From Ophiostoma sp. CBS 140.51 (lineage: Eukaryota > Ascomycota > Sordariomycetes > Ophiostomatales > Ophiostomataceae), in NCBI GenBank assembly GCA_029298735.1, contig JANSLP010000578.1:1-10336 (forward strand): a stretch of 10,336 bases of DNA, in the 5' to 3' direction. Made by a program: the position numbers and the translations under genes. The first letter of the stretch is position 1, and each line of letters opens with the position of its first letter. Shown here in pieces: positions 1 to 7,490 of the stretch. The notes below the pieces were generated by a model, which saw only the letters and a list, made by a program, of their open reading frames with translations, did no database searches and was not told the DNA's origin.

Positions 1-97
1 CGCCTTGCCCGACTTGGCCTCTTGGGCCGACACAATGTTAGCCCACGGAATCGTGAGGTAGGCAGCAAACTCTTTCTCGTCGGCATGGCCGTACTTT
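1..97 (-). other. possible coding edge of a neighbouring gene (strand uncertain)
   Basis: This GC-rich stretch stops abruptly at a run of nine T (98-106) and looks more like coding sequence than the A-rich region that follows. Read on the minus strand it is open for about 31 codons with mostly G/C third positions; it starts YGHADEKEFAAYL and would continue off the window. There is no in-frame ATG: the frame meets TGA just upstream of the A-run, so it would have to be an internal exon, yet the minus strand before it has no pyrimidine tract typical of an acceptor. On the plus strand another frame gives about 19 codons ending in TAG at 56-58, which would suit the 3' end of a gene convergent with the 862-residue gene. 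I do not recognise a family in either reading and cannot decide between them. Confidence 0.25.
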
Positions 98-595
98 TTT
101 TTTCATTTTGAATCACACAAGCCTTCCTCAATCATTTTACTGCGGAATGTGGAATGTCGAAATGGGTGGACATGACGCATTCCAACACATCCTTTCACGC
201 ACTATTCCTACGGCAAGTAAACAACGAGGGAGAACTAGGGTGGATGAGAATTCAGATATATAAGTGGAAAGGTAGTATGTACGTAGCAAAAACTATGACA
301 AGAAAACAGACCACCAAAATAAACGACAAGCTTTTTTCTTTCGACAAACATTCTTGGGGGTATCTGGGAAGTGATGGGAAAGAAAAAAACAACAAAATCT
401 TTCGACATAAACCAAATGAGGGACGAGCTGCGCTGCCATACATAAAATCAAAGAAACAACAAAAAAGACTATTGAAAATCAAAACGCTTTCCAATACACC
501 GGCTGAACAGAAATGACACAAACAAACGATAAAACGAAATCATTCAGCACAACACGCCCCAGCAACATATTTCCTGACAACATCCTCACGCACGC
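98..595. other. AT-rich intergenic stretch, probably 3' UTR of the 862-residue gene
   Basis: About 500 bases, A-rich on the plus strand, with no convincing gene. The minus-strand stop of the 862-residue gene is at 596, so its 3' UTR should run leftward here. On the minus strand there is a TATGTA (plus 439-444) and a TATATA near plus 255-260. Both match the TAYRTA efficiency element of fungal 3' ends, but no AATAAA was seen. An ATG-initiated plus-strand frame of 120 codons (154-516) is lysine-rich, matches no family I know and is probably chance. Confidence 0.45.
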
Positions 596-3184
596 CTATG
601 CCCATCCCAGCATCTCGAGCGTCGTGCGCACATCCGTGTTGCTGAGGGCAGCCACGCCCAGAGACCGCACCTGCGTTCCCTTGCGCAGCCGCTGCAGGCC
701 CATGGACACCTTCCAGGCCTCTTCCTGGTCGAGCACAAAGAGAAAACGCTTGCCCTCCTGGTCGCGCACGGTGGCGCGCAGAAGATGCAAACCTTTGGTC
801 TTGAACTCGCCGTTCTGTGCATATTTAGTACCATTTCGGGAGGAAGTCGCAGAAGCACCAGAAGCAGACGCAGAATCATCAAAAGCAGAAGGAAGAACAG
901 TCTCGCACAACCCTAGGCCGCACAGCGCCTTACACTCGCGCAGCATGTCGACGAGATAGGCGTCGGCATTCTCGTCCGTCAGCGGCCGCGGCTCACCGCG
1001 CACACCGCTGGCACCCGAAAACGCCTTCCGCCAGGCTGCACGCGGCAAGAACGTGGCGTTGTTGACGTTGGCGGCCGAGGGCTTGACCGAGTTGGTGTGA
1101 TCATTGGCAGCAGAATTCGCAAGAGCAATAGCATGTGCAGGGCACCATACCTCTACCAGCTTCAGGGTCCACGCTTTCACGTCCCATTCGCGCTGGGGGA
1201 CGCCGCGGACATCGTCGTCAATAAACAGGCCCTCGGTCGTGATGCGCAGGATGAGCCCGTCGGTGACAGAGCCCACGCCTGACAGCAGCTGCGATGAGGG
1301 TGTCTTGGCGAACTGGTTCAAAAAGCCGTACACGGCACGGATGACAATCTTGTCGGGGTCGTTGGTCGTGTACGGCTGCCGCATTGAGGGCGGCGGGGAC
1401 GTGTGTGTGGTTGAATGGGACGGCGCCCAGGAAGATTCGGATAGGTCAGAGATGGACTTCTTGCGAGCCGGCTGTGGCCGCTTAGGCTTGTCGTACGGCC
1501 GGTATGAGTAGGTCTCTTCTTCGTCTTGCACACGAGCTTGCTTGGAGGGGCCGGCCGAGGAAGGGGCGGGTGCGGGTTTCCGGGGGGATGCACCTGCCCC
1601 GGCATTGGTACCACCATAGGAAGACTGAGCACCAGTTGTCGGCGGCGGGGCCGAACGGGGTGCCTGCGCCTGTGGTCCACCAGGAGAAGAAGTGGGCGCA
1701 ACAGACGGAGACACGGGTGGCTTGCCGTTGGGCCAAGGGTTGGTTCGCTCGCCCACAGCCGAAAAGGCATAGGAGCTGCCTTTTCGGTTGATGCGGTCGA
1801 GCTCCTTTTGGCGCTCCTCTTCCTCTTTGGCTTTTCGGATCTTTTCCTTTTCGGCAAGCTCGCGCGCAGCACGCTCGATCTTTTCTCGAATCTCGTTTGC
1901 ACGTGCTTCTTGTTGAGCCTTCTCACGCTGTTCCTTCTCTCGTTGTTCCTTTTCAATCTTCTCACGGAGCTCCTTTTCGATGCGTTCTCTCTGCTCTTTG
2001 AGCTCTTTTTCGCGGTTCTCACGTTCGGTTCGTTCTCGCATCTCTCGTTCGCGTTTCTCTTTGAGCTCGCGCTCGCGTCGTTCTTTTTCTTCACGTTCGC
2101 GGCGGTCTCGGGCTTCGCGTTCTCGTCCTTCTCGCTCACGGATTTCGCGGAGTTTGGCGGCAGTCTCTTCTCGTCGTTTCTTCTCGGCCTCTGCCGCTTT
2201 CCGCTCTTCCTCTTTTCGCCGGGTCTCCTCACGAGCCTTTTGCCATGCTCCCTTGGCCGACTCCGCCCTGGGTGTGGTTGGTGCCGGCTTCGGTGGTGGG
2301 GCCTGTCGTTGGTAGTTTTGCTGTTGGCTCTGCGACCACGACGTCTTGGGCGGCTCAGGCTGGTATTGTGGTTGCGGGGCAGCCCGTGGTGGAGGCGGTT
2401 GAGGTTGTGCTGGCGGCGGATCAGGAGTTGGAGGCGGCGGGGGTTGTGGAGGAGGTTGTGGTGGTGCTTGTTGCGGAGGTGGTTGAGGTGGAGGTTGAGG
2501 AGGAGCCTGCTGTGGTGGCGGCTGCGGCGGCGGCGGCTGTGGCGGTGCCTGTTTTGGTATCTCAGGCTCGGGCTCTTGAGGAGGTGGAGGTGGTGGAGGA
2601 GGTTGCTGCGGTGGTGGTGCAGAGTTGTAGCTGTGATTGTGTGCACCGCCAGCTCCGTGACCACTCTGGTGACTCTGGTGACTGTGTTGGTGGCCACCTC
2701 CATTGCCGGCCCCGGCGCCTTGTCCTGGAGAGCCAGGTCCAGCACCAGGCGAGCCAGCTCGGGATTGCCCTCGACTTCCATTGGCACTGCCAGGACCACT
2801 ATTACCACCGTTGCCTCCTCGACCCGAGTTTGGGTCGTCGTGTTGTATACGGCCCAACGACCAAGCACCCAGTCCGACGGCGATGACCAGCATTGCCAAC
2901 CCTACATTTCCCATGCCCTGAAAGTTGGCCCACCAAGCCCGGAAGGCTGGCGCCATGCTGTTGCCGAGGGCGACGACAGCAAGGGCGCTCGCAAAACCGG
3001 CAACAAAGCTGTTGATGTTGGGCCGCATGGACGGGAGGTATATGAAGCCCGAACCGGCTGAGTGTTCTGGGATGACAAAGATGTCATAGTTGCCGGGTGG
3101 TAGTCCACTGCTGCCTCCTGCGCTGCTCCCGCCCGTTGTCTTGGGCGCCTCGCCATGAGGCGGAGGCGGGGGCGGAGCGCTCAT
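596..3184 (-). CDS. conserved-looking fungal protein: two membrane segments, Pro/Gln linker, Glu/Arg-rich helix, folded C-terminal domain; function unknown
   Basis: The protein is 862 residues in one uninterrupted frame. The ATG at 3184 has A at -3, and no minus-strand ATG occurs in the 324 nt upstream, so the start is well supported. Order of parts: a Pro/Gly/Ser-rich N-terminus (1-30); a short conserved-looking segment, NYDIFVIPEHSAGSGFIYLP (32-51); two hydrophobic segments (about 58-75 and 93-110), likely a membrane hairpin; a Gly/Ser linker with a His-rich patch (165-185); a Pro/Gln tract (189-300); a charged Glu/Arg/Lys tract (about 311-468) expected to form a coiled coil or single alpha helix; a Ser/Pro/Gly linker (469-605); and a C-terminal domain (about 611-862) of alternating beta-like and helical segments, split by a Ser/Ala/Asn-rich insert (about 690-795). 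The C-terminal part (GLILRITTEGLFIDD, then an EEAWKVSMGLQRL helix) resembles a PH-like fold, but that is inference. I recall similar N-termini in unnamed Sordariomycete proteins and assign no function. With two membrane segments near the N-terminus, the long arm is probably cytosolic. Confidence 0.92.
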   Translation of the reverse strand: MSAPPPPPPHGEAPKTTGGSSAGGSSGLPPGNYDIFVIPEHSAGSGFIYLPSMRPNINSFVAGFASALAVVALGNSMAPAFRAWWANFQGMGNVGLAMLVIAVGLGAWSLGRIQHDDPNSGRGGNGGNSGPGSANGSRGQSRAGSPGAGPGSPGQGAGAGNGGGHQHSHQSHQSGHGAGGAHNHSYNSAPPPQQPPPPPPPPQEPEPEIPKQAPPQPPPPQPPPQQAPPQPPPQPPPQQAPPQPPPQPPPPPTPDPPPAQPQPPPPRAAPQPQYQPEPPKTSWSQSQQQNYQRQAPPPKPAPTTPRAESAKGAWQKAREETRRKEEERKAAEAEKKRREETAAKLREIREREGREREARDRREREEKERRERELKEKREREMRERTERENREKELKEQRERIEKELREKIEKEQREKEQREKAQQEARANEIREKIERAARELAEKEKIRKAKEEEERQKELDRINRKGSSYAFSAVGERTNPWPNGKPPVSPSVAPTSSPGGPQAQAPRSAPPPTTGAQSSYGGTNAGAGASPRKPAPAPSSAGPSKQARVQDEEETYSYRPYDKPKRPQPARKKSISDLSESSWAPSHSTTHTSPPPSMRQPYTTNDPDKIVIRAVYGFLNQFAKTPSSQLLSGVGSVTDGLILRITTEGLFIDDDVRGVPQREWDVKAWTLKLVEVWCPAHAIALANSAANDHTNSVKPSAANVNNATFLPRAAWRKAFSGASGVRGEPRPLTDENADAYLVDMLRECKALCGLGLCETVLPSAFDDSASASGASATSSRNGTKYAQNGEFKTKGLHLLRATVRDQEGKRFLFVLDQEEAWKVSMGLQRLRKGTQVRSLGVAALSNTDVRTTLEMLGWA
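2435..2551 (-). repeat. in-frame Pro/Gln tandem repeat, about 39 bp x 3
   Basis: Within the proline-rich linker of the 862-residue protein (residues 212-250), a unit of about 13 residues, QQAPPQPPPQPPP, occurs three times with small changes. The plus (template) strand is correspondingly G-rich. Such tracts usually vary in length between strains through replication slippage. The segment may bind SH3, WW or profilin-type partners, but no specific ligand motif can be assigned. Confidence 0.75.
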
Positions 3185-3487
3185 TCTTGGGTTCGACGGT
3201 GCAGCCGATCCAGAGTGTTGGCTGCTGGACGGGGTGCCCGACGGCGGTGTTTTGAGGTGTGAGGCAGGTTCTTGACTAGGTCAAGTTGGCACCGAGAGAG
3301 TTGACGAGGGAGGCTTGTGTTGTCGTCAAGGAACAAGTTGTTTTTTTGCGAGAAGAGAGTTTGTGGTCTGGTATCGACGGTTGACGTCTAAAACCGATTT
3401 GGAACGGGACGAGATCGAGAGATTGCAGTCGACCGAGAGCGAGAAGAGAGCCGGGGAGAGAGAAGGGAGGAGATCGAAAACGCAAGT

Positions 3488-3511
3488 CTAAAGGTATCTA
3501 TTGTTGGTCAT
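3488..3511 (-). promoter_or_regulatory. short upstream ORF (7 codons) in the leader of the 862-residue gene
   Basis: The ATG at 3511 opens a frame reading MTNNRYL and stops with TAG at 3488-3490. It is the only ATG left in the inferred mature leader and lies about 300 nt before the main start. Its context is weak (T at -3), so most ribosomes would scan past it. A modest translational effect is possible but is inference. Confidence 0.35.
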
Positions 3512-3590
3512 GCAAGAGGCGGCCAAAGCTCGACGTGAGTTCGTGACGGTCGTGAGTGAGACAGAGATCGAGAGAGAACGATGCAAAAGT

Positions 3591-3807
3591 CTGGTGAAGC
3601 ACAAAAAGAGGCGTTAGCTTTTGCTTTTGTTTGGTCTCACAACAGCAAGGCACCGGATGCAGGTCCGCAACCTGGCCTCGTTCTGCCATATTGGCCATGC
3701 CGGTGCACAACATGGAGACAGGACGAGACAGTCTCGGCCAGATGGAAGGTCGAAGGTTGAAGGTCGAATGTCGAAGATCAAAGAGGGAAGGGACGAAGAA
3801 TACTCAC
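3591..3807 (-). other. candidate 5'-UTR intron (217 nt), proximal
   Basis: On the minus strand a GTGAGT donor begins at 3807. The branch sequence GCTAAC (3613-3618) is a perfect RCTRAC match. It is followed by a T/C-rich stretch to the acceptor CACCAG, ending at 3591, about 23 nt after the branch A. This spacing and these motifs fit Pezizomycotina introns. The intron holds three of the six minus-strand ATGs of the leader (3713, 3698, 3689), so splicing removes a cluster of upstream starts. No transcript data are available here. Confidence 0.5.
3748..3775. repeat. four tandem heptamers, consensus GGTCGAA
   Basis: Four adjacent 7-bp units read GGTCGAA, GGTTGAA, GGTCGAA and TGTCGAA, with one mismatch in each of the second and fourth. 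The array lies inside the candidate proximal leader intron, about 30 nt after its donor. It could be a simple slippage product or a cluster of protein-binding sites. I know no factor that matches. Confidence 0.75.
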
Positions 3808-4030
3808 GCAAACGTGGAGGAACGCCAGGCACCGATGGAAATGCGAGAGAAGAAGTAAATAATGTGAGAAAGAAGAAGAAGCAAACAAGGTCAACAAGCA
3901 GCAACAGCAAAAAAGAGACAAAACTGGGCTGGCCTGGGGGTAAGGATTAAAAGATGAGTATCAAAAGGACGAAAGGGTAAAAAAGCAAAAAAAGATCGCT
4001 GACGAGTATGTCTTTTTAGTCTGTCGAGAT

Positions 4031-4619
4031 CTAGGAAGAGGAGGAAACAAAGAAAAACGAGGAGTCAGTATTGAGAGACCAGGAGAACGTTCGAGAGATG
4101 TGGCTCAGGAGAGGAGCAAGAGGCCACAAAGAATAAAAAATGGGTAGCCCACGGAGGCAGCGGAGACGAAAAGGGAAACAATGGGGAGGAGAGCGGGTCA
4201 AGGACAACGGGGGTCAAGGTGAAGAAGTGATAACGGTGATGGCCCACGACAAACGGCAAGGACGACAGAGAGACACAGACGACGACAACGACGTCGACAA
4301 CATGCGGCCCTGTCGAAAGGGAGACTGGATCTTCTTTGCCTGGGGCTCGTTGGAGGGTCTTGGGCTGCACCTACTATTGGAGAATCGCTGGCATAGTGGG
4401 ACGTTCGTGAGCCACTCTGCGTTGTTCTCTGGGGCGTGTGCGTCGAGTCGAGGACGGTACGAATAGGGACGACGACGAGGGTGACGAGGGTGACGAAGAT
4501 GGCGACGTTGACGAGAGAGGAAGAAAGAGGGTCGGATCACTTCGTTCGTTTGGGCGAAAAACGGTGGAACCTGCGATGGAGTCGAGACGGAGACGAGGAA
4601 GGAAAAAAGAGGACCTTAC
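4031..4619 (-). other. candidate 5'-UTR intron (589 nt), distal
   Basis: The minus-strand donor is CAAG|GTAAGG with GT at 4619-4618, close to the U1-complementary consensus. The branch sequence ACTGAC (4064-4069) matches RCTRAC. A nearly pure pyrimidine tract follows, to a TAG acceptor ending at 4031, about 34 nt from the branch A; a second CAG at 4021 is an alternative. The intron contains both distal ATGs (4394, 4303). It is long for a fungal intron, though leader introns are often longer than coding ones. A shorter form ending at 4388 (branch CTCAC at 4407-4411) is also possible. Confidence 0.45.
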
Positions 4620-5359
4620 CTTGTGGGATATTTTCTTGCGTTGCGAGGGTGAGAAGAAAAAATAGGAATGGAGACGAGGGTAAAGTGAAGAGAGAGTGGA
4701 GGAGAGGGGACAAAAAGGCACGAGAGCCAAAATTAATTGAGTGAAGAACGGGCCAGGGTTGAGAGAATGAGGAAAGGAGAGACGGAAAAGGGGCGTGTGA
4801 TTCCTCTTGCAGAAAGTACGGATGTTAATGTCAATGTCGTCGAAAGGAAGGTACGAAGCGCGGAAGAGAATGCTGTTGAAGGCGCGACCCAATGTATGGG
4901 AAGTTGGAGCTCGTTCGCTCTTTCTTTGTTTGCCAGCTTGCTGTGTCGTCGCTGCGTTGCGTCCTTCCTCTCTCGTGTGCTTTGTGTTGTTTACTTCTGC
5001 GGTGCACTTTCCGACAAATAGGCTGCGTCTGTTGCTCTGTCTGGTTGGGGCAGGCACATGGGAGGAAAGCGGGGCGCGCTAGTCGCGGGTTTGCGCGAAG
5101 TGGACGTGGGCACAATTGAGCGGTTTTGGGTGGTGTGTTGGGCGCTGTCAGGCTGGGCAAGAGGCCGCTTGGAAAGGAGAAAAGGAGCGCTGAAACGGGC
5201 TAGTGCCGAGTGTCAAGGTGGGACCTTCCACTGACGGTGGTGTATTGGGCAAGAAAAGGACGGCATCCGAGACACTTATTTTTCGTTCATTGTTGGTATT
5301 CAGCAAAAAATTCTGGAAGTTTACAATGTCTTTGCAAGGAATGAGAGTTTAAGTGACTG

Positions 5360-5403
5360 TTAAAGTACTTTAAGTTAACGGTCTGTCTACTTTCAATGAC
5401 AGA
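5360..5403. repeat. palindrome cluster in an AT-rich patch
   Basis: TTAAAGTACTTTAA (5360-5373) is a perfect 14-bp palindrome. It is followed directly by GTTAAC (5374-5379) and then by a 6-bp stem, TCTGTC/GACAGA (5382-5387 with 5398-5403), around a 10-nt loop. The patch stands out from the GC-rich sequence to its left. It may be a protein-binding or cruciform-prone site; no function is assigned. Confidence 0.6.
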
Positions 5404-5945
5404 TAGGCGGCTCACTTCGACTACTTATGGGCTAGGTAAGACGGAGAGAATTATGAAGATTTGGTTCCGTCTTTGTTTGTCTTTACTTTTGGCTTGTCAA
5501 CAATGTCTCTCTTTTTGACTGCTGTCAAGCAAAAACTGGAACATTTTGTCGTCCTCGGACTGCCACCCGTATTCCGTAGCCGCGCCATTTTATGACGGGT
5601 CGTTTTTAGGCAGCGGTGTTTTTGTTGCTGTGGCACGGGCTGTTGTAGAAAGAGAAGAAAGAGGAAACGTTAGAAATAGAGGGGAAGCTGTGTGAATAGC
5701 AGCGACTAGAAGTGACCAGGGCCCGTATCCTGGTTGTAAAGTGGTCACAAAGTTGCATCACCGCTGTGATATTTGCCACGAGAGCGTGGTGATGCGTTGT
5801 GAACCACATTGATGTTCTTGTTTTGCTGTCAAAGTCGACCGTTTTCGTGGTTGTTCCCCGTCTCTTTGTGCATCATGCAGCAGAACTAATGCGCGTCGCG
5901 ACGACAGCAAGACGTGGCGGTCAATATGACTGGTGGAAGCGGGCC

Positions 5946-5992
5946 AAAAGTCAACAAACGCCTGCAGAAAGTCTGCAGAAAAGTCAACAAAC
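5946..5992 (+). repeat. 14-bp direct repeat with 33-bp spacing
   Basis: AAAAGTCAACAAAC occurs at 5946-5959 and again, identical, at 5979-5992. Between them CTGCAGAAAGT and CTGCAGAAAAGT stand side by side (5962-5984). The 33-bp period could be in frame in a coding sequence (11 codons), and both strands are open here for about 100 to 190 codons, but the translations resemble no family I know. Confidence 0.65.
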
Positions 5993-6322
5993 CAGTGCTG
6001 CAAGACGAGCCGCGAATCAGATATGTCAAGCAAAGCGCGAAAAACAAGAGAAGAAGCGGTCAACGTCGGAAGGGAAACGAGGATGAAGTCGAGGATGAGG
6101 CAAGAGTATCAACATCGTGAACAATGCGAGTCGACCTGTTTTTCATTCCTCTGGATCTCGCCATTTTCCTTCCCGCCCCAAATCGAGAGCCTAAAATTGG
6201 ATGCAATCTCTACCGGCGGCTGCTTCCTGTTCACACCACCAACGACACCCAAAAGCGACACCGTTGGAGAGATTGAGAGGGTGAGTAAAGTGAAAAAGAG
6301 ATTGGTTGCAGCGAACACGACC

Positions 6323-6799
6323 GTGCCCAGGCAACCCAAAGACCAGTGGACAGTTGCTGCAACCGCTTTGCAGGGGTTGCAATTTGATCAAGCCAGAGTC
6401 TACAGAGTTTTCTCGCCTTTTGCAAGTCTTGTCCAGTCAATTGAGTTTGAGTGGTCAACAATTATCTGTTTTGAGTCTCCGTTTTCTGTGCACTTATTTT
6501 CAGTTTCCTGATTTCTTTGCCTATCAATCCCTCTGCAACATGGGATCGTCCAGGATTTTGGTCTTGTCGGAGACCTTTGGGCAACGTGGTGACGCGAGCC
6601 AACCGCCTATCACTGCCAGCGTTGCAATGGAGGGAGTGATTCTCGAAAACAGCGGAAGGAAAGTTCGTCCTTTCATTGTCTGTTTTCTGCACGCAATCTA
6701 CCAGGGAGACTGATGACTTGGGAGAAATTGGGTCTGCGCTAAACGACCAAAAGACCCCACCGAAATCACACCGCGAAAGGTGTCTTGTTGCTAGGCAAC
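6323..6799. promoter_or_regulatory. cluster of GTTGC/GCAAC motifs, two resembling RFX X-boxes
   Basis: GTGCCCAGGCAAC (6323-6335) and GTTGCTAGGCAAC (6787-6799) both fit the RFX X-box pattern RTHNYY-N-RGNAAC; the second is a near-perfect inverted repeat. Between them are the 11-bp palindrome GTTGCTGCAAC (6353-6363) and further half-sites at 6373-6382, 6581-6585 and 6621-6627. RFX-type factors (Crt1/RfxA family) are present in filamentous ascomycetes. That these sites are bound, and which transcript they would control, is inference. Confidence 0.35.
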
Positions 6800-7160
6800 G
6801 GACGCGCTTTTTGGTCACTTTGGTTCTTTGGGGGTTCATGCAGGTTGGCACACTTTTTTCTTGTGCGGGACGCTCCTTTCCTCTTTTGAGTCCACTCTGC
6901 CGGGATGCAAGCAGGAAACAAAAGAACTCGACATCAAAGAACAAGAAAAAAGAAACAAGACCGTGACTTATTTTGCAAGCCACTTCCAAGGCAATCCGCT
7001 TGTCTCTCTGATGAACCATCTGATGAAAAACAAGATGGAGAAAAACGTTCGGTACTTGTTTCTTTTTTCTCCTTGCTCGTGCCGAAGCCGCCCTCCCGTG
7101 GCCGCCAGTTGTTGGGCCCCGTTGGCGGGTTTCGGATGTTTGGCCGACGCCATGTTTCTC

Positions 7161-7176
7161 CTCTCTCTCTCTCTCT
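7161..7176 (+). repeat. CT dinucleotide microsatellite, 8 copies
   Basis: Eight uninterrupted CT units sit in a slightly longer pyrimidine stretch on the plus strand. Pyrimidine tracts of this kind often lie near fungal transcription starts, here on the strand opposite to the two main genes, but no good plus-strand gene follows. Confidence 0.85.
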
Positions 7177-7252
7177 TGTTGACACTCAAGAACTCATTCA
7201 CAGCCACTTCAGAGCAATGTTAAATGTTCCGTAGCTTTTCCCACGATTTAAA

Positions 7253-7274
7253 ACGGCTGGCATTGTTCAGCCGT
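7253..7274. repeat. short hairpin, 7-bp perfect stem and 8-nt loop
   Basis: ACGGCTG (7253-7259) and CAGCCGT (7268-7274) are perfect reverse complements around an 8-nt spacer. It could be an operator-like dyad or an RNA hairpin. There is no U-run next to it, and it has no bearing on a known gene end. Confidence 0.6.
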
Positions 7275-7490
7275 CATGCAGTGTGCGGGCTGACCCTTCT
7301 CTGCCACCCACCAGGCCGTTCCACCCCTTTGCTTCGGCAGGTCTAGACCAGTGATACTTTCTTTGTCCCGTTGATAGAAGCATTCTTTACCCCAGATATG
7401 AATATCAAAAGATGTAACGGTTGATATTGCATACGGACATCCGTCTATTTACTGCTCGGATGGTAAGTGATTAAGACGGGCGAGTCACGT

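Larger units (their letters stand above)
3185..5056 (-). promoter_or_regulatory. probable long pyrimidine-rich, spliced 5' leader of the 862-residue gene
   Basis: The minus strand here is strongly C/T-rich (plus strand full of GA runs), as in many filamentous-fungal leaders and core promoters. In 1,872 nt the minus strand has only six ATGs, at 3511, 3689, 3698, 3713, 4303 and 4394. Five of them lie inside two candidate introns (3591-3807 and 4031-4619). The inferred exons are about 4620-5056 or less, 3808-4030 and 3185-3590, with a single ATG, the weak uORF at 3511. A CCAAT box on the minus strand at 5245-5249 lies about 190 nt upstream of the region. The exact transcription start cannot be seen. 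A minus-strand open frame of 227 codons (4374-5057) starts with GTG, is Ser/Pro/Phe-rich, crosses the intron donor and is explained by the pyrimidine bias. Confidence 0.55.

Noticed and set aside
154..516. 120-codon plus-strand frame with a real ATG
   Set aside because: It lies in the A-rich 3' region opposite the 862-residue gene, is Lys-rich and has no recognisable domain.
1318..2868. 516-codon frame on the minus strand overlapping the 862-residue gene
   Set aside because: It starts at GTG, is His/Arg/Pro-rich and is a frame-shifted reading of the Pro/Gln and Glu/Arg repeats.
2245..2886. 213-codon plus-strand Val/Glu-rich frame
   Set aside because: It is antisense to the polyproline/Gln tract; composition alone explains it.
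1526..3061. 511-codon plus-strand frame antisense to the 862-residue gene
   Set aside because: Its Leu/Phe-rich 'membrane protein' look is the complement of GAG/AAG/CGN codons in the charged helix; there are no independent gene signals.
4387..4400. tRNA A-box-like TGGCATAGTGGG
   Set aside because: There is no B-box (GGTTCGANNCC) at the right distance and no cloverleaf stems.
4374..5057. 227-codon minus-strand frame in the leader region
   Set aside because: It starts at GTG, its first ATG is almost at its 3' end, and it is Ser/Pro/Phe-rich from pyrimidine bias and crosses a strong splice donor.
5058..5234. 58-codon plus-strand ORF in the GC-rich promoter patch
   Set aside because: It has an ATG but no domain, and it is expected by chance in GC-rich sequence with few stops.
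5933..6511. 192-codon plus-strand frame
   Set aside because: It resembles no family, has no consistent codon bias, and both strands are open over its first part.
7017..7030. two TGATGA motifs resembling snoRNA box C
   Set aside because: No matching CTGA box D or terminal stem at a plausible distance downstream.
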